From: Acytostelium subglobosum LB1
Taxonomy: Eukaryota; Evosea; Eumycetozoa; Acytosteliales; Acytosteliaceae
NCBI RefSeq assembly: GCF_000787575.1
Contig: NW_012236503.1
Span: 248,001-312,000 of the forward strand
DNA: 64,000 bases
Direction of reading: 5' to 3'
Translations under genes and position numbers: made by a program
Shown: positions 36,601-47,284 of the stretch, one piece after another
Position numbering within the stretch: the stretch's first letter is position 1
Layout: each line of letters begins with the position of its first letter
Notes under the pieces: generated by a model
Databases searched by the model: none
Seen by the model: the letters and a program-made list of their open reading frames with translations, nothing else
Told to the model about the DNA's origin: nothing

Positions 36601-38033
36601 ATCAGATACGCTTGAGATTCGGTGAGACCTCTCCAAAGGACCCACAACGCAAACTCATTCAGCCGATCAAGATCTTTGGCCAGGTCGAGGTTGGTAGGAT
36701 TGTCGTTACGCTCAAGGACCGCCAGTCACAGACCCTGGCTGGCACCTTGCCCACCCAGTTCACCTCACCCCTGTCCGTGGACCAGTACGTCTGGTTCCAG
36801 TTCCACGAGATTGATCGTGTGGCCACCGTCCAGTTTGACATGTATCGTGCAGGTATGTCCAGCGTCCTGGTCGGACGCGCTGTCCTGCTCGCATCAGACC
36901 TGCTCAACAAGTCGCCATACAAGTGCACGCTCCCAATCATGAGCGCCACGCTCATGACCATTGGTGAGTTCACCGTGTTCCCACTGGTCGTGTCACCATT
37001 CACACATCCACGCATCAGTGATGTGCTCTCCAACACATACTGGAAGTCGACCATGCTGATTGGCCATCGCGGCGGTGGTGCCGAGTATGCCCGTAACGTC
37101 GGCAAATACAAGCGCACGCACATCAAGGAGAACACCATCCTGTCGTTCGTGACCGCCGCGTCGCTCGGCGCACAGTACATCGAGTTTGACGTGCAGCTGT
37201 CGCGTGACAACGTGCCCATCATTTTCCACGACTATGAGATCAAGTGCACGGGCGCCGGCAATGTCAAGGTGCCCATCAACAAGATCCGCGCCGACCAGAT
37301 CCACAACCTGCAGCCAAAGCCACCCGCTAAAACCAAGTCTTCGCGCGAGCCCCATCACCAACAACTTCAACGACAGTCGCGCTCGCGCTCCATGGAAGAC
37401 CTGCTCGTGGATGTCAATGGCGGCGGAAACACCCAGGCCGGCAGTGGCGACAAGTCCGACGAGGAGGAAGAGGAGGAGGTTGAGATGGTGTCGGACTCGA
37501 TGACCTCGCTCGAGGAGACGTTCAAGAAAGTACCCATCCAGACTGGCTTCAATATCGAGATCAAGTATCCCAACGAGGAGAAAGAGAACGCGCTCAAGCT
37601 TCACTATCTCGATCGCAACAGCTATGTGGAGCGCATTCTGGCCGTGGTGTTTGAGCACGCCGGCGATCGCCAGGTCATGTTCTCATCATTTGACGCGGAC
37701 ATTTGCATCATCTGTTCGCTGAAGCAGCCGCGCTACCCCGTCTTCTTCCTGAACAATGCGGGATTCTCGCAGCATTCTGACCCGCGCGCCAACTCCATTT
37801 GCGAGGCCATTCGCTTCTCCAAGTCTGCGCATCTGTTGGGCATCGTCACCAACTCCAAGATCTTAACAGAGGGCACGCCAATCATTCGCGAGGTCAAGCA
37901 AGCTGGACTGATGCTATGCTCCTGGGGTGAGGAAAACAATGACCCAGTGCTAGTCGACCTCCAAGAGACCCTCGGAGTCGATGCCGTCATTGTTGATCAC
38001 GTGGCTCACATCTCAAGGCATTATAACAAGTAA
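33683..38033 (+). CDS. SPX-ankyrin-CBM20-GDPD protein (GDE1-like glycerophosphodiester phosphodiesterase)
   Basis: Exons 33683-34591, 34661-34740 and 34844-38033 give 1392 aa. The order of domains is: SPX (starts MKFSKYLTTVTVWNHDYIPYQ, residues about 1-270, with a QT/PT insert); ankyrin repeats (about 370-620, for example RTPLHTAAQYAHYDIVKLLLAKGAPID); a CBM20 starch-binding-like domain (about 742-835: GYRVGVIGNRKALGKWNPGKAL...); a C2-like segment (about 910-1040); and GDPD (about 1069 to the end) with LIGHRGGG, ENT, IEFDVQLSRDNVPIIFHD and NIEIKYP. The catalytic HRG, E, D and H residues are all visible. A Ser/Glu-rich loop (about 1160-1220) splits the GDPD domain. Yeast Gde1 hydrolyses glycerophosphocholine; the SPX domain senses inositol pyrophosphates. 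Phosphate-linked lipid recycling is inferred. Confidence 0.9.
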
Positions 38034-38369
38034 TAATAATAATAATAATTAATAATAACATTCATACATTTCCATGCTGGAATGGAAATATTCCAATCAA
38101 TCAGATCTGATCAGTCAGTGCACTCATATATATCTTGATTATATATCTTGATCAAATATCTTAATGATATCCAATTGGTTAAACATTTATTTCCGAACTG
38201 TAGTTCATTGTTTCTTCCCATTTCCTCTTTTGGGTTCCAAAATAAACTGATGGGGTCAAAACGATAAAGTTAACTTCACACACTCATAGAGTGATCATTC
38301 ATTCTTACATTCATCGTCAATCAATCAATCAATTAACTAACTAGTGTGTGTGTGTTTGTGTGTTTATTG
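38034..38369. other. Intergenic spacer with repeated 3' element
   Basis: Starts with (AAT)n directly after the GDPD stop codon. It contains the TATATCTTGAT element (38109-38167, listed separately) and (ATCA)n/(TG)n before the glyS start. No gene is seen. Confidence 0.6.
38109..38167 (+). repeat. Dispersed CAGTGCACTC + (TATATCTTGAT)n element, copy 1
   Basis: Reads GATCAGTCAGTGCACTC followed by three imperfect TATATCTTGATNA units. It is in the same sense as the upstream SPX/GDPD gene, about 75-130 bp after its stop. A near copy lies downstream of mrpl15 and a related array downstream of the fourth acyltransferase gene. Confidence 0.7.
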
Positions 38370-40552
38370 ATGTTGTTGCAAAAGCATCGTCTCATAACAA
38401 TCATCACTCATTCTTCATCATCATTATTCAAACAATTATCAACAAATAATTATCATAATCTTATAACTTCATTATCATCTATATCATTGTTTAGTAGTAC
38501 AAGTACATCAAGAACAAGAATGTCAAACCCATCAACTCCACCCAACAAGGAAGTAAACATTAGAGCTGGCGTCGAAGATCTGATGAAGCGTCGTTTCTTC
38601 ATTACACCAGCATTCCAGATCTATGGTGGTGTGGCCGGTCTCTACGACTACGGTCCCCCCGGTTGCGCCATCAAGGCCAACCTCATCAGCTACTGGCGTC
38701 AACACTTTGCCAACTACGAGGACATGCTCGAGATTGACTGCACAGCCTTGACTCCAGAGATCGTCCTAAAGTATGTTTGTTCAGTCGGTCGAGCGAACGA
38801 ATGATTGATTGATTGAACGCGACTAACCTTGACTCCAACTCAACTTGTAGGACATCAGGTCACGTTGCCAAGTTTGCAGACTTTGTCGTGAAGGACACAG
38901 TGACTGGCGCTTGCTATCGCGCTGATCACTTGCTCGAGGGCCACATTGAGAAGTTGCTCGTCGATAAGACATTGTCGGAGGAGAAGATCAAGGAATACAA
39001 GCACATCTTGTCACGTGCTGGCGACGCCCCACAGGATGAGTTGGCCGAGATGCTGACCAAGTACGCCGTCAAGGCACCGGACAATGGCAACCCAATCAGC
39101 GCGCCAGTGCCCTTCAACCTGATGTTCCAGACCCAGATTGGTCCAACTGGCCAACTGCAGGGCTACCTCCGTCCCGAGACTGCCCAGGGTATCTTTGTCA
39201 ACTTCAAGCGTCTCCTTGACTTCAACGGCGGTCGTCTTCCATTCGCCGCTGCACAGATTGGCAACTCGTTCAGAAACGAGATCGCCCCACGTTCTGGTCT
39301 GCTGCGTGTGCGTGAGTTCACGATGGCCGAGATCGAGCACTTTGTGCACCCAGATCGCAAGAACCATCCAAGCTTCCCCGAGGTCGCCAACATCAAGACC
39401 TACCTGCTGACGGCCAAGTCGCAGGGCACCACCAAGGAGGTCGTCGAGATGACCTTTGGCGATGCCGTCGCACAGAAGGTGATCAACAACGAGACTCTCG
39501 CCTACTTCATGTGCCGTACTCAGCTTTTCCTGCACACTGTCGGCATCAAGCCCGAGCGCATGAGATTCCGTCAGCATCAGTCCAACGAGATGGCTCATTA
39601 TGCCACCGACTGCTGGGACGCTGAGATCCACACATCGTACGGCTGGGTCGAGTGTGTTGGTCACGCCGATCGTTCGTGCTACGATCTCAAGGTACACTCT
39701 GACAAGTCACAGGTGCCCCTCGTCGCCTTTGAGGAGTTCAAGGATGGTCCCAAGACCGTCGATGTCTTTGACGTCAAGGTCGAGAAGGGTCTCATTGGCA
39801 AGACCTTCAAGGGCAACGCCAAGGAGCCATTGGACTTCCTCGCCGAGCTCTCCAACAACTTTGACAAGGCACTCAACTTCAACAAGGAGTTGGAGGCCAA
39901 CGGGTAAGTCTTGACAGCATGCATGTATCTATCATCAACATCAACTAACATCGCTCACCAACCCAACAACAGCAAGGTGACTATCAAGCCATCAAACACT
40001 GACTATGTGATCACAAAGGACATGGTCACCCTGAAGCAGGCTCAGAAGAAGATCAGCGGTGAGAACTTCCAGCCACATGTTATTGAGCCATCATTCGGTC
40101 TTGGCAGAATCATCTACTCTTTGCTCGAGCACTCCTATTATGTTAGAGACGGTGACGAGCAGAGATGCGTGCTGGCCCTGCCACCAATCATCGCTCCAGT
40201 CAAGACATCGTTGCTGCCACTGACCGGCAGCGAGAAGCTGGCTCCATTCGTCGCTCGTATCAACCGTCTCCTGAAGGACGCCGGTATCTCTGCCAAGGTG
40301 GACGAGACTGGTTCGGCCATTGGTCGTCGTTATGCCAGAACCGACGAGATCGGTATCCCATTCGCCATCACTGTCGACTTTGACACTGTTGAGAACCAAA
40401 CCGTCACTCTGCGTGAGCGTGACACCACCAAGCAGGTGCGTGTGCCAATCACCGAAGTTGCCCAGCTCCTCAAGCAGCTCTGTGAGAACATGCTCGAGTG
40501 GAAGGATGTTCTTGCCAAGTACCCAGCCTACGTCCCAACCAGCGAGAACTAA
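38370..40552 (+). CDS. glyS: Glycine--tRNA ligase, probably dual-targeted
   Basis: Exons 38370-38770, 38851-39903 and 39973-40552 give 677 aa from the first ATG. Class II signatures: [15 protein letters not shown], motif 2 [17 protein letters not shown], and motif 3 [14 protein letters not shown], followed by the anticodon-binding domain ([15 protein letters not shown]...[13 protein letters not shown]). The eukaryotic/archaeal alpha2 type is clear; there is no WHEP domain. The first 50 residues ([16 protein letters not shown]...) are rich in Ser, Arg, His and Leu without acids, like a mitochondrial presequence. An internal ATG at 38520 (MSNPSTPP) would give the cytosolic enzyme. The upstream ATG is included here. 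The gene symbol follows the D. discoideum name and is tentative. Confidence 0.95.
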
Positions 40553-40950
40553 ACTATAATACATGTTCTGTTGTGTCTTTCAATCATTCAATCCATCTAA
40601 CTAAGTTGGTGTTTCCGCGTGGTAGTTACTGTTTCCGCGCGACAATGCGTCGAGAGTCGCAACCTTCATTGATGTTTATTCCTGATGAGAGATAGTTCGC
40701 ATTCATGCCTTCTCTGCTTGTTGAGTTACATATATGCGCTGCGCTTAGTTGAGGGGAGATGTACACCAATCATAAATAGGGTTAGGGTAGGGTTGGGTTG
40801 GGAGGGGAAGGAGGAAGATAGAGTACAGGTGTTGTTGTTGATGCTGTTGTTTGTTCGTGTGATCACATGACATTGATAGTCAGTGTGATACACTCCGAGG
40901 TGATATCAAGTAATGCTATATGTCCAATGAATGAATGAAGTTGAGTGAGG
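40553..40950. other. Intergenic spacer between convergent genes
   Basis: Contains a duplicated GTTTCCGCG phrase (40612-40640) and a G-rich, telomere-like tract (40779-40808, listed separately). No gene is supported. Confidence 0.6.
40779..40808 (+). repeat. Telomere-like G-rich tract
   Basis: Six G-runs of three or four separated by one to three bases (GGGTTAGGGTAGGGTTGGGT..., then GGGAGGGG). It fits a G-quadruplex-forming pattern and resembles degenerate telomere repeat. It sits between the convergent glyS and calmodulin-like genes. Confidence 0.7.
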
Positions 40951-41456
40951 TTACTGAAGCTTGGAGAGGATGAGCTTGGTGGCATCGGCAGAGTTGATGA
41001 AGCCGTCATTGTCTGTGTCACACTCGCGAACTAGATCGCCAGCCTCTTGTCCGTTCATGGCGTCGCCCATTGACATGAGGATCTGCTTCAGGTAGTCGCA
41101 TGAGACAAATCCATTGCCCTCCTGATCGAAACAGTTGAATGCGCGTCTCAGCTCGTCCTCTGGGTCAGTGATCTGCAGCTTCTTGACGACGATGGCCAAG
41201 AATCCATTGATATCAACGCCCGAGGCGACATCATTCTCATTGAGATTGACACCGACTGACTTGAGTGCCATGAGTGCCTCCTTTGAGTTTAGTCTACCAT
41301 CATTGTCCTTATCGAACATCTGGAAACAAGTGTTGAACTCCTGTCGCTGATCGTCTGTCAATTGTTCCTGTTTTGTTTGATTGATTGAGTTTGATTGAAT
41401 GAGTGGGAGTGAGTGAGTGAGTGAGTTAGTTAGTGGATAGATTGTCTTCTTACCAT
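40951..41456 (-). CDS. Calmodulin-like EF-hand protein
   Basis: Two exons: 41454-41456 (the ATG alone) and 40951-41367, giving 139 aa beginning MEQLTDDQRQEF. The four-EF-hand layout of calmodulin is kept, but only the first loop is fully canonical (DKDNDGRLNSKE). The second is replaced by a non-binding segment (GVDINGFLAIV). The third (DQEGNGFVSCDY) lacks the Glu/Asp at position 12, and the fourth (DTDNDGFINSAD) ends in Asp. Calcium binding is probably limited to one or two sites. It could be a diverged calmodulin or a myosin/actin-associated light chain; the partner is unknown. The intron directly after ATG matches vertebrate calmodulin genes. Confidence 0.85.
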
Positions 41457-42247
41457 TATATATCTTTGTTTGTTTATGTATTTATGTAGGATTAAGATGT
41501 AGTATGAATGATTTTGATCATCTACTTTGTGGACTCATCAAAACTAACTTTACCTCAGTGCAAAAATTAAAATCCAAACCTTGGACCCAATTTATTTGAA
41601 TCTGATCACTTGGGTCCACCCAATCAAATCCCTATCCTAAAAAAAACAGACTACTTTATGAACAGTTATTAACTGTTTGCATCGGATAACAACTATACCT
41701 ACTTCTACTCAATCACTCACTTCCGGGGACTCGGATATATTGGATTGAGTAGACTTGACTTCCAGCCATCCGACCAAACAAACAAACAAACAAACTCTTA
41801 ACATTCACTTTCTCAATCTCAGGTAGTTCCACAAGTGTGCATTCATTCACTCATTGTCATTCCAATTATGTAGCCAGAGTGTTTCGTCATTACCACACAC
41901 ACATAATAGGGGTCTAGACCTTTCCACTTCCACCCACTCACCACTACACTACACTTTGGATCTTGAACAAAGGACAAAGATCCCACCCTCAACTTGAGAA
42001 TTGGACCTCAGTCGACAAGACAGCGGACTACAGTGGATCGGCATGTTCCAGACTGGAACGATGAGATGGACCACTAGAGCAGCATGCTACTCTACAACTT
42101 TCTAAAGTCTTTGGACTCACTCTCTCCAAGACTATGACAAGTAAGTGGAGGTCAAGCCAAGTCCAACACTACAACATATAAGTCTAACCCAACCTACTTC
42201 AAACACATAAACATAAATAGTAGTAGACATACTATATTAATCAGATA
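41457..42247. other. Long AT-rich intergenic spacer
   Basis: Upstream regions of two divergent genes. It contains (CAAA)n (41775-41792), short CACT/CATT runs and unique AT-rich DNA. There is no ORF with coding character and no recognised RNA gene. Confidence 0.55.
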
Positions 42248-42597
42248 AATGTCAAGTACAAAGGCCCAACAGTCAACAATGAAGGAAGGTATGAATGTCA
42301 CACATCAACCAAACAACGCCGGGATGACATGTAAATAATTAACAAATACGTGAAGGAGTATTCAAGAGCATTGGTTCCAAGTCAAAGGTTGCATTCTTTA
42401 AGGCATACAATACAATGCAACCAAAGATGGAGAATGGTTTGGGTAAGACAAAGATGATGGGCGAGAAGGCAAAGGGTAAGCTACAGGATGGTCTGCACAC
42501 ATCCAAGATCAAAGCCGACAAGTTCATATGCAAGGCCAGAGGTCAGGCATTCGTCAGTGATGGTTACGAGCCATTGTTGGACAACCAATACTTATAG
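42248..42597 (+). CDS. Small basic protein of unknown function
   Basis: Exons 42248-42287 and 42356-42597 give 93 aa. The start MSSTKAQQSTMKEG is joined to a Lys-rich body with repeated GK/K motifs ('SIGSKSKVAFFKAYNTMQPKMENGLGKTKMMGEKAKGKLQDGL' in outline) and a distinct C-terminus ending DNQYL. There is no signal peptide and no membrane segment. An amphipathic helix is likely around residues 20-65. No family is recognised. The intron sits early, at phase 1. It is tail to tail with fpgt, 69 bp between stops. The Lys-rich helix suggests nucleic-acid or membrane binding, but this is only a guess. Confidence 0.7.
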
Positions 42598-42666
42598 ACA
42601 TGTCCAAGGATAGGACAAACAACCTGTAAATATAATACTTTATTTATTCTACACATACTAGACTAT

Positions 42667-44603
42667 TCACTTGTTCTTGATTGATTCGGTTAGTCTTGCA
42701 CGTCTGGATGATTGATTGAGCAAGTCCTTCTCAGAGAGACATTGCTCGAGTGAGTAGCGAGTTGCGACTACACTTGATTGAGTGGTGGCCGCATCTCCAA
42801 GGAGTGCAAGCGAGCCAATGACAGACTCTGTTGGGCTTGCACACAATGGGAATAAGGATGCAGTCCAAAGTGAATGGTCGTCAGTCTTCCAAACACTCTC
42901 GGTCGCCAGACTATGCTTGGTGAGTAGCTGTTGAAGTGGCGCACCCAAGAATGTTGGGTTGGAGGTTGCCTTCAATGCATCGTCCACGCCAAACAACACA
43001 GTGACATAACCTTTGTTATTGATGCACAGGGTTTGAATGAATGTGTTGGAGGGGATTGTGAGCGAGGCTCCTTTGCCATCGCCCTTGTACTCAATGTCTG
43101 AGACGATGCATCGTTGTCCAATTGATGCATTCACATTGATCAGTTGACAGTACTCCAACACAGATGATGATTGGATTGAAATACGTCCTTGATCAAACAG
43201 ACAGTGGATTAGGACAGAGTTGGCGTCGATCAGTTTGCTATCGTCCAGCCTGGAGTAGACCACATTGACCGAGCCAATCTTTGGGAAGTTGAGCGTGAAG
43301 TGTTCAATGTACTCATGACATGTTCCAATATGAATGAATGATGATGGATTGAGTGGTAATGCTGTCAACTGAGTATGATTGTTGTTGAGCAGATCAAAGA
43401 GTTTCCTGGATTGTTTGTTTGAATGAGTGTCAGTCAGTCAATTGCACAGCCCTAACCCGCCAGTGATCGCGATCAAACATACTTTCGTTCCTGTGCTATC
43501 AGAGGAGTGTACACAGTGACATTGTTCTTGTTCTCAAAGTAGTCACCTTTGGCGCATGATCCCAGTGGCTGCAGGAAGTCGCTGTAGGCATCGATCTCGC
43601 ATTGGATAGGACTGTTGGCATTGTAGTATGCCAGCAACAGTTTGGTGGTGTCGCTGTCAAAGAAGTAGCAACTGTCGAGCAACACCTGGTTGTTGGGGAG
43701 GATGGCGCCCTCCTGCTCCATCTTGGCCTTGGATGGCTTGTGAAGGTAGCGTACACACTTGTTTGGCTGGTTTGGTGTGTACTTGTCATTGTGCTCCAGG
43801 ATGAAGATGCCATGGCCGAGTCCGACGTCAATGGTGCCGGGATGCGCCAGCGCTGTGAAGCCTGGCGCGGTCATAGTCATACCTTTCGACTCAAACAGTT
43901 CAATATCATCTGAGCAAGCCAAGAAGATGCCAGGTTTCATGCTGATGGGGAAGTCGATCAAGATAATGATCTTCATCTCCAACATTGTGATGGCGACTCC
44001 ATTCGGTTCCAACTGGAATGGCAATGATGCAAAGATCTTGCCAGAGGTTGAGTGATTGGGCAATCTCTTTGAGTATCCACCAGCATGTAACAGTAGTACT
44101 TTAGCTGTTTGTTTGATTGATTGATGATTGATTGAGGAAATCGGGCATTAGTACATGGACTGCCTGGGACATATAGAGATTGTTTTTGACATTACTGTTT
44201 GAGAGTACATCTGGTGTTAAGAGTTGGCTGAGACATGCCAGAGTATAGAGTGTCGATCCTCCGCATCCTATCTTGGCTCCAACAGGGTCTGCAATGACAA
44301 AGTACTTTACAAAGGAGGGAATGAGACGTTGTTCAATCTTTTGTTTGATCATTCGTTCATAATGAGCCTTTTGTTCCTCATCGATTGCAGTGATAACAAT
44401 CACATCAAAGAATGATTGTCTGAGCTCTATATGTGATTGATTGTTAGTTGTTTGGTTGGTTATCGACACTTAAGCCGTTCATGATCATTCATACCTTGCA
44501 TTACGGAATCACCAAGTAGTTGCTTATATCTTGCTATCTTCCTGTCTTGAATCGATCGATACACAGACAGTGTGTCCACATCATTACTGAATCCTAACTC
44601 CAT
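42667..44603 (-). CDS. fpgt: Fucose-1-phosphate guanylyltransferase (GDP-L-fucose pyrophosphorylase)
   Basis: Exons on the minus strand: 44495-44603, 44196-44426, 43483-44104 and 42667-43405, giving 566 aa. The match to animal FPGT runs end to end: KIGCGGSTLYTL, the nucleotide-binding loop HAGGYSKRLPN with GKIFASLPF, CSDDIELF, PGFTALAHPGTI, CEIDAYSDFLQPLG and HIGTCHEYIEHF, then the left-handed helix-like C-terminal region and 'SLWTASLFPLCAS'. It makes GDP-fucose from fucose-1-phosphate and GTP in the salvage route, feeding protein fucosylation. A tiny upstream ORF (ATG about 44640, 12 codons) precedes the start. No fucokinase gene is seen in the window. Confidence 0.92.
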
Positions 44604-44793
44604 TATCTTGTTGTAGTTGTTATTACAAGATTGGTGAACATGCAAGTCTTGTGAAAGAATGAATGGGTGGGTTCGAGGCTTCTGTTAAATTTGATGTTGA
44701 AAGAGGCACATGATCATCAGTTTATTTACATTTCAAAGATAGAGATAGAGATAGAGATACATGTACATATAAACATGTATAACAAATAGTTAA

Positions 44794-46263
44794 TCAAAGC
44801 TTGGTAGTGCCAAGCATTGCATACTTTCTAATGTTGTTGGTGATGGCTGCTACTAGTTTATCGGATTCCTCTTCGGTTATGGCACCCTTTTGATAGCCCA
44901 TCGTACCGGTGAAGTGCTCGAGTGACTCACCGCCAATGAAGGAGATGAGCAATGCGCCTCCAGTGACAATGGCCGTCTGTGCTACCGATAGCTCCTTACA
45001 GGTCCACTCACCGCCCTGCTCAATGTGCATCTGGCCCATGTCGTTCAGGATGAATGACGAGCTCCTGCCCATTGGATAGACCTCCAGGTTCTTGGACCAG
45101 AGGTTGAGCAATCGGTTGGGGAAGTTGTCCGAGATGTAGTTCAGCATGTTGGAGAGCTTGAGCGACTCAAGGTAGTGAGTCCTCAGGTACATCTTGTACT
45201 TGGCACTCTCATCCCAGAAGTTCTTGGTGTCCTCCAAAGCGTGGGGCTTGACCACCGTGTCCCTGGTCACGGGCGTCACAAAGATGCCAGTCTCTTCGTC
45301 GGGTACCTTGCATGCTCGACGCACATTGACCATGGTCGAAGAACGCAGGGTGAGTGGCTGGCCATTACTAAACACATCAGAGATGGATTGGATGATCACC
45401 GTGTATAGGCCGGCGTGTGGCGTCACCTTGTTCTGCATGCACGTCCCGATGAACGACATCATGTCACCAGTTGGCACGGACATGACACGGATTCGACAGT
45501 TGCAAGCCTCCCACTCTTGTCGCTTGGTGCCCGCCCAGAATCTGTTGCGGTGTCTCTTGATGGACGCGGGCATGTAGTTTAGATGCGCAATGATGGGCAG
45601 CTTCTCCATCAAGCTCAGAGACGTCGGGTTCATACGTTCAATTGTGTCGTTACAATGGTAGCCACCCTCTAGGTAGTCAAAGTGTAGGATGCTGGACTCG
45701 AGGTGACCCGTAGAGAACTTTTCGTTGTGGATCGAGCGCAGGAGTGTCTCGACGATCAGTCTCGCGCCATTACCATCGGAAAGAACATGGTTGAAGTTTA
45801 GGATCATCAGGAACTCGTTGAGACGAGAGTGATGCCAGAAACAGGTGATTCTCATCAATGGCGAGATCTCGTCCAGGGGCATCTCAGTGTGCAACACCTC
45901 TTCAAGGCGTCGCTCCATGTCTTTTCGGGTCCAGAATGGCGTCTCCTCGTAGATGTGCACGACTTGCGATAGGTCCACAGACTTGAAGCGAGTGAAGCAT
46001 GGGTTTTCCGACGAGGCATTGGCCACACCCATCTGGATGAAGTGGTTCTCGAGGAATAGTTGAGAGGCAATGAAGTAGCATCGTTGTGTAAGGTATTCAT
46101 TGGACAATGTTATTCCATCGGCCACCTCAAACTTCATACTGAATCCTGGAAATCCATAGATTCCCGCCAACTGTTTGGAAAGTTGGTATTTCTCCGCCAC
46201 GCCAAGAGGTCTCAAAATTTCATATTGATCATTATTAATATTATTATTATTGGTGGTTGTCAT
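44794..46263 (-). CDS. HxxxDG acyltransferase, alcohol acetyltransferase-like (paralogue 1)
   Basis: A single exon of 489 aa. The active-site HxxxDG motif is HVLSDG at residues 159-164, in the context NFNHVLSDGNG. Other family blocks: N-terminal 'RPLG..EKYQLSKQLAGIYG', 'CFTRFKSVDLSQVV', 'YPMGRSSSFILNDMG' and 'MGYQKGAITEEESDKL'. The two-lobed fold of CoA-dependent acyltransferases (AATase, condensation and BAHD-like enzymes) is predicted. A likely reaction is transfer of an acyl group from acyl-CoA to an alcohol or amine of unknown identity. It is the first of four tandem copies, all on the minus strand, with poly-Asn encoded just after the start. No signal peptide is present. Confidence 0.85.
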   Translation of the reverse strand: MTTTNNNNINNDQYEILRPLGVAEKYQLSKQLAGIYGFPGFSMKFEVADGITLSNEYLTQRCYFIASQLFLENHFIQMGVANASSENPCFTRFKSVDLSQVVHIYEETPFWTRKDMERRLEEVLHTEMPLDEISPLMRITCFWHHSRLNEFLMILNFNHVLSDGNGARLIVETLLRSIHNEKFSTGHLESSILHFDYLEGGYHCNDTIERMNPTSLSLMEKLPIIAHLNYMPASIKRHRNRFWAGTKRQEWEACNCRIRVMSVPTGDMMSFIGTCMQNKVTPHAGLYTVIIQSISDVFSNGQPLTLRSSTMVNVRRACKVPDEETGIFVTPVTRDTVVKPHALEDTKNFWDESAKYKMYLRTHYLESLKLSNMLNYISDNFPNRLLNLWSKNLEVYPMGRSSSFILNDMGQMHIEQGGEWTCKELSVAQTAIVTGGALLISFIGGESLEHFTGTMGYQKGAITEEESDKLVAAITNNIRKYAMLGTTKL

Positions 46264-47284
46264 TTCTTTCTTTTTTTTTCTATTAATATTATTATTAATA
46301 AACTTGTTGACTTTGGTTGAAACAAATATTAATATTTGAGCTTATAATTGATTATGGATGGATGGATGGTTGGGTTGGATGGATGAAAGGATGGAAGGAT
46401 GGATGGATGGTTGGAAGGATGGATGGATGGTTGGAAGGTCAAGATTGAAGGATTTACGGGGAAACGTATGGCGCTTGGAAGCAGGCGAGCTTGGGAGTTA
46501 AGGATCATTCATTGATCAATGAGACGTCACAAAGCAATGATAAGTCTTATCACATGCCTTTAATGGGTATGTAAGATTCATTGTTATTGTGGTCTCGTCT
46601 GGTTGGATAGCCATAAGTGTGTGAGTGAGTGTACAATCGATTGTACCCCCTGACTCTCGCTCACTATCAATAACACCTTTCACTCACTCACTTACAGTCG
46701 TTCTTCATTACCACACCTGTCGTTTTCCGTGCTCGACCACTGCATTCAACAATCGATTGAGTACATACAAATTGTGTGTGGTTATATGTCTGAGTAGGAA
46801 TTAAGATGACGATTAGTACTTAGCGAGTGTAGAGGGGTGTGGATTTATGTATCTCAACATTCAGATCCTTTTTTCGCAAACTTGGCTCAGTGGCTACAAT
46901 GAACCAAGAGGTATCACATCATCTTTCGAATGGATATCATCCAGAGTGGTAGAATAGGCAGTACGGGTACACCTTAACTCTTGACTTTTGACTCGGTCAA
47001 GACTTGAACAAAAGTCCAATGGTTCGACCAGTCGAATCCCCTTTTAGGGTAACGACTTTCCTATTTTAATATTCAAGGATCTTAATTATCCTTGAACAAT
47101 ATTATTTATATATATATATGGTATTTTAGGGAATAATAATATTAATGTCGATCTTTCTCAACATCTCTTCGTAGACTTGGGACGAGTCCTTTTCAAATCT
47201 ATTTCCTAGGAAGTAATACCTGTCTATAGATGATAGTTGAACTGAAGATCTTTATTTGTTGGGATGTCAATTCTCACAACATCT
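46264..47284. other. Spacer between acyltransferase paralogues 1 and 2
   Basis: About 1 kb upstream of paralogue 1. It contains a GGAT minisatellite (46355-46440, listed separately), ACTCACTC/GAGTGAGT runs and AT-rich DNA with a (TA)n tract near 47107-47120. No ORF or decayed acyltransferase copy was recognised. Confidence 0.55.
46355..46440. repeat. (GGAT)n / GGTTGGAAGGAT minisatellite
   Basis: Tandem GGAT tetramers with interspersed GGTTGG and GGAAGGAT variants, about 86 bp, purine-rich on the plus strand. Confidence 0.85.

Noticed and set aside
46980-47060. GGTTCGACCAGTCGAATCCCC, tRNA-like
   Set aside because: The stem spacing does not fit a T-arm and no cloverleaf forms on either strand.
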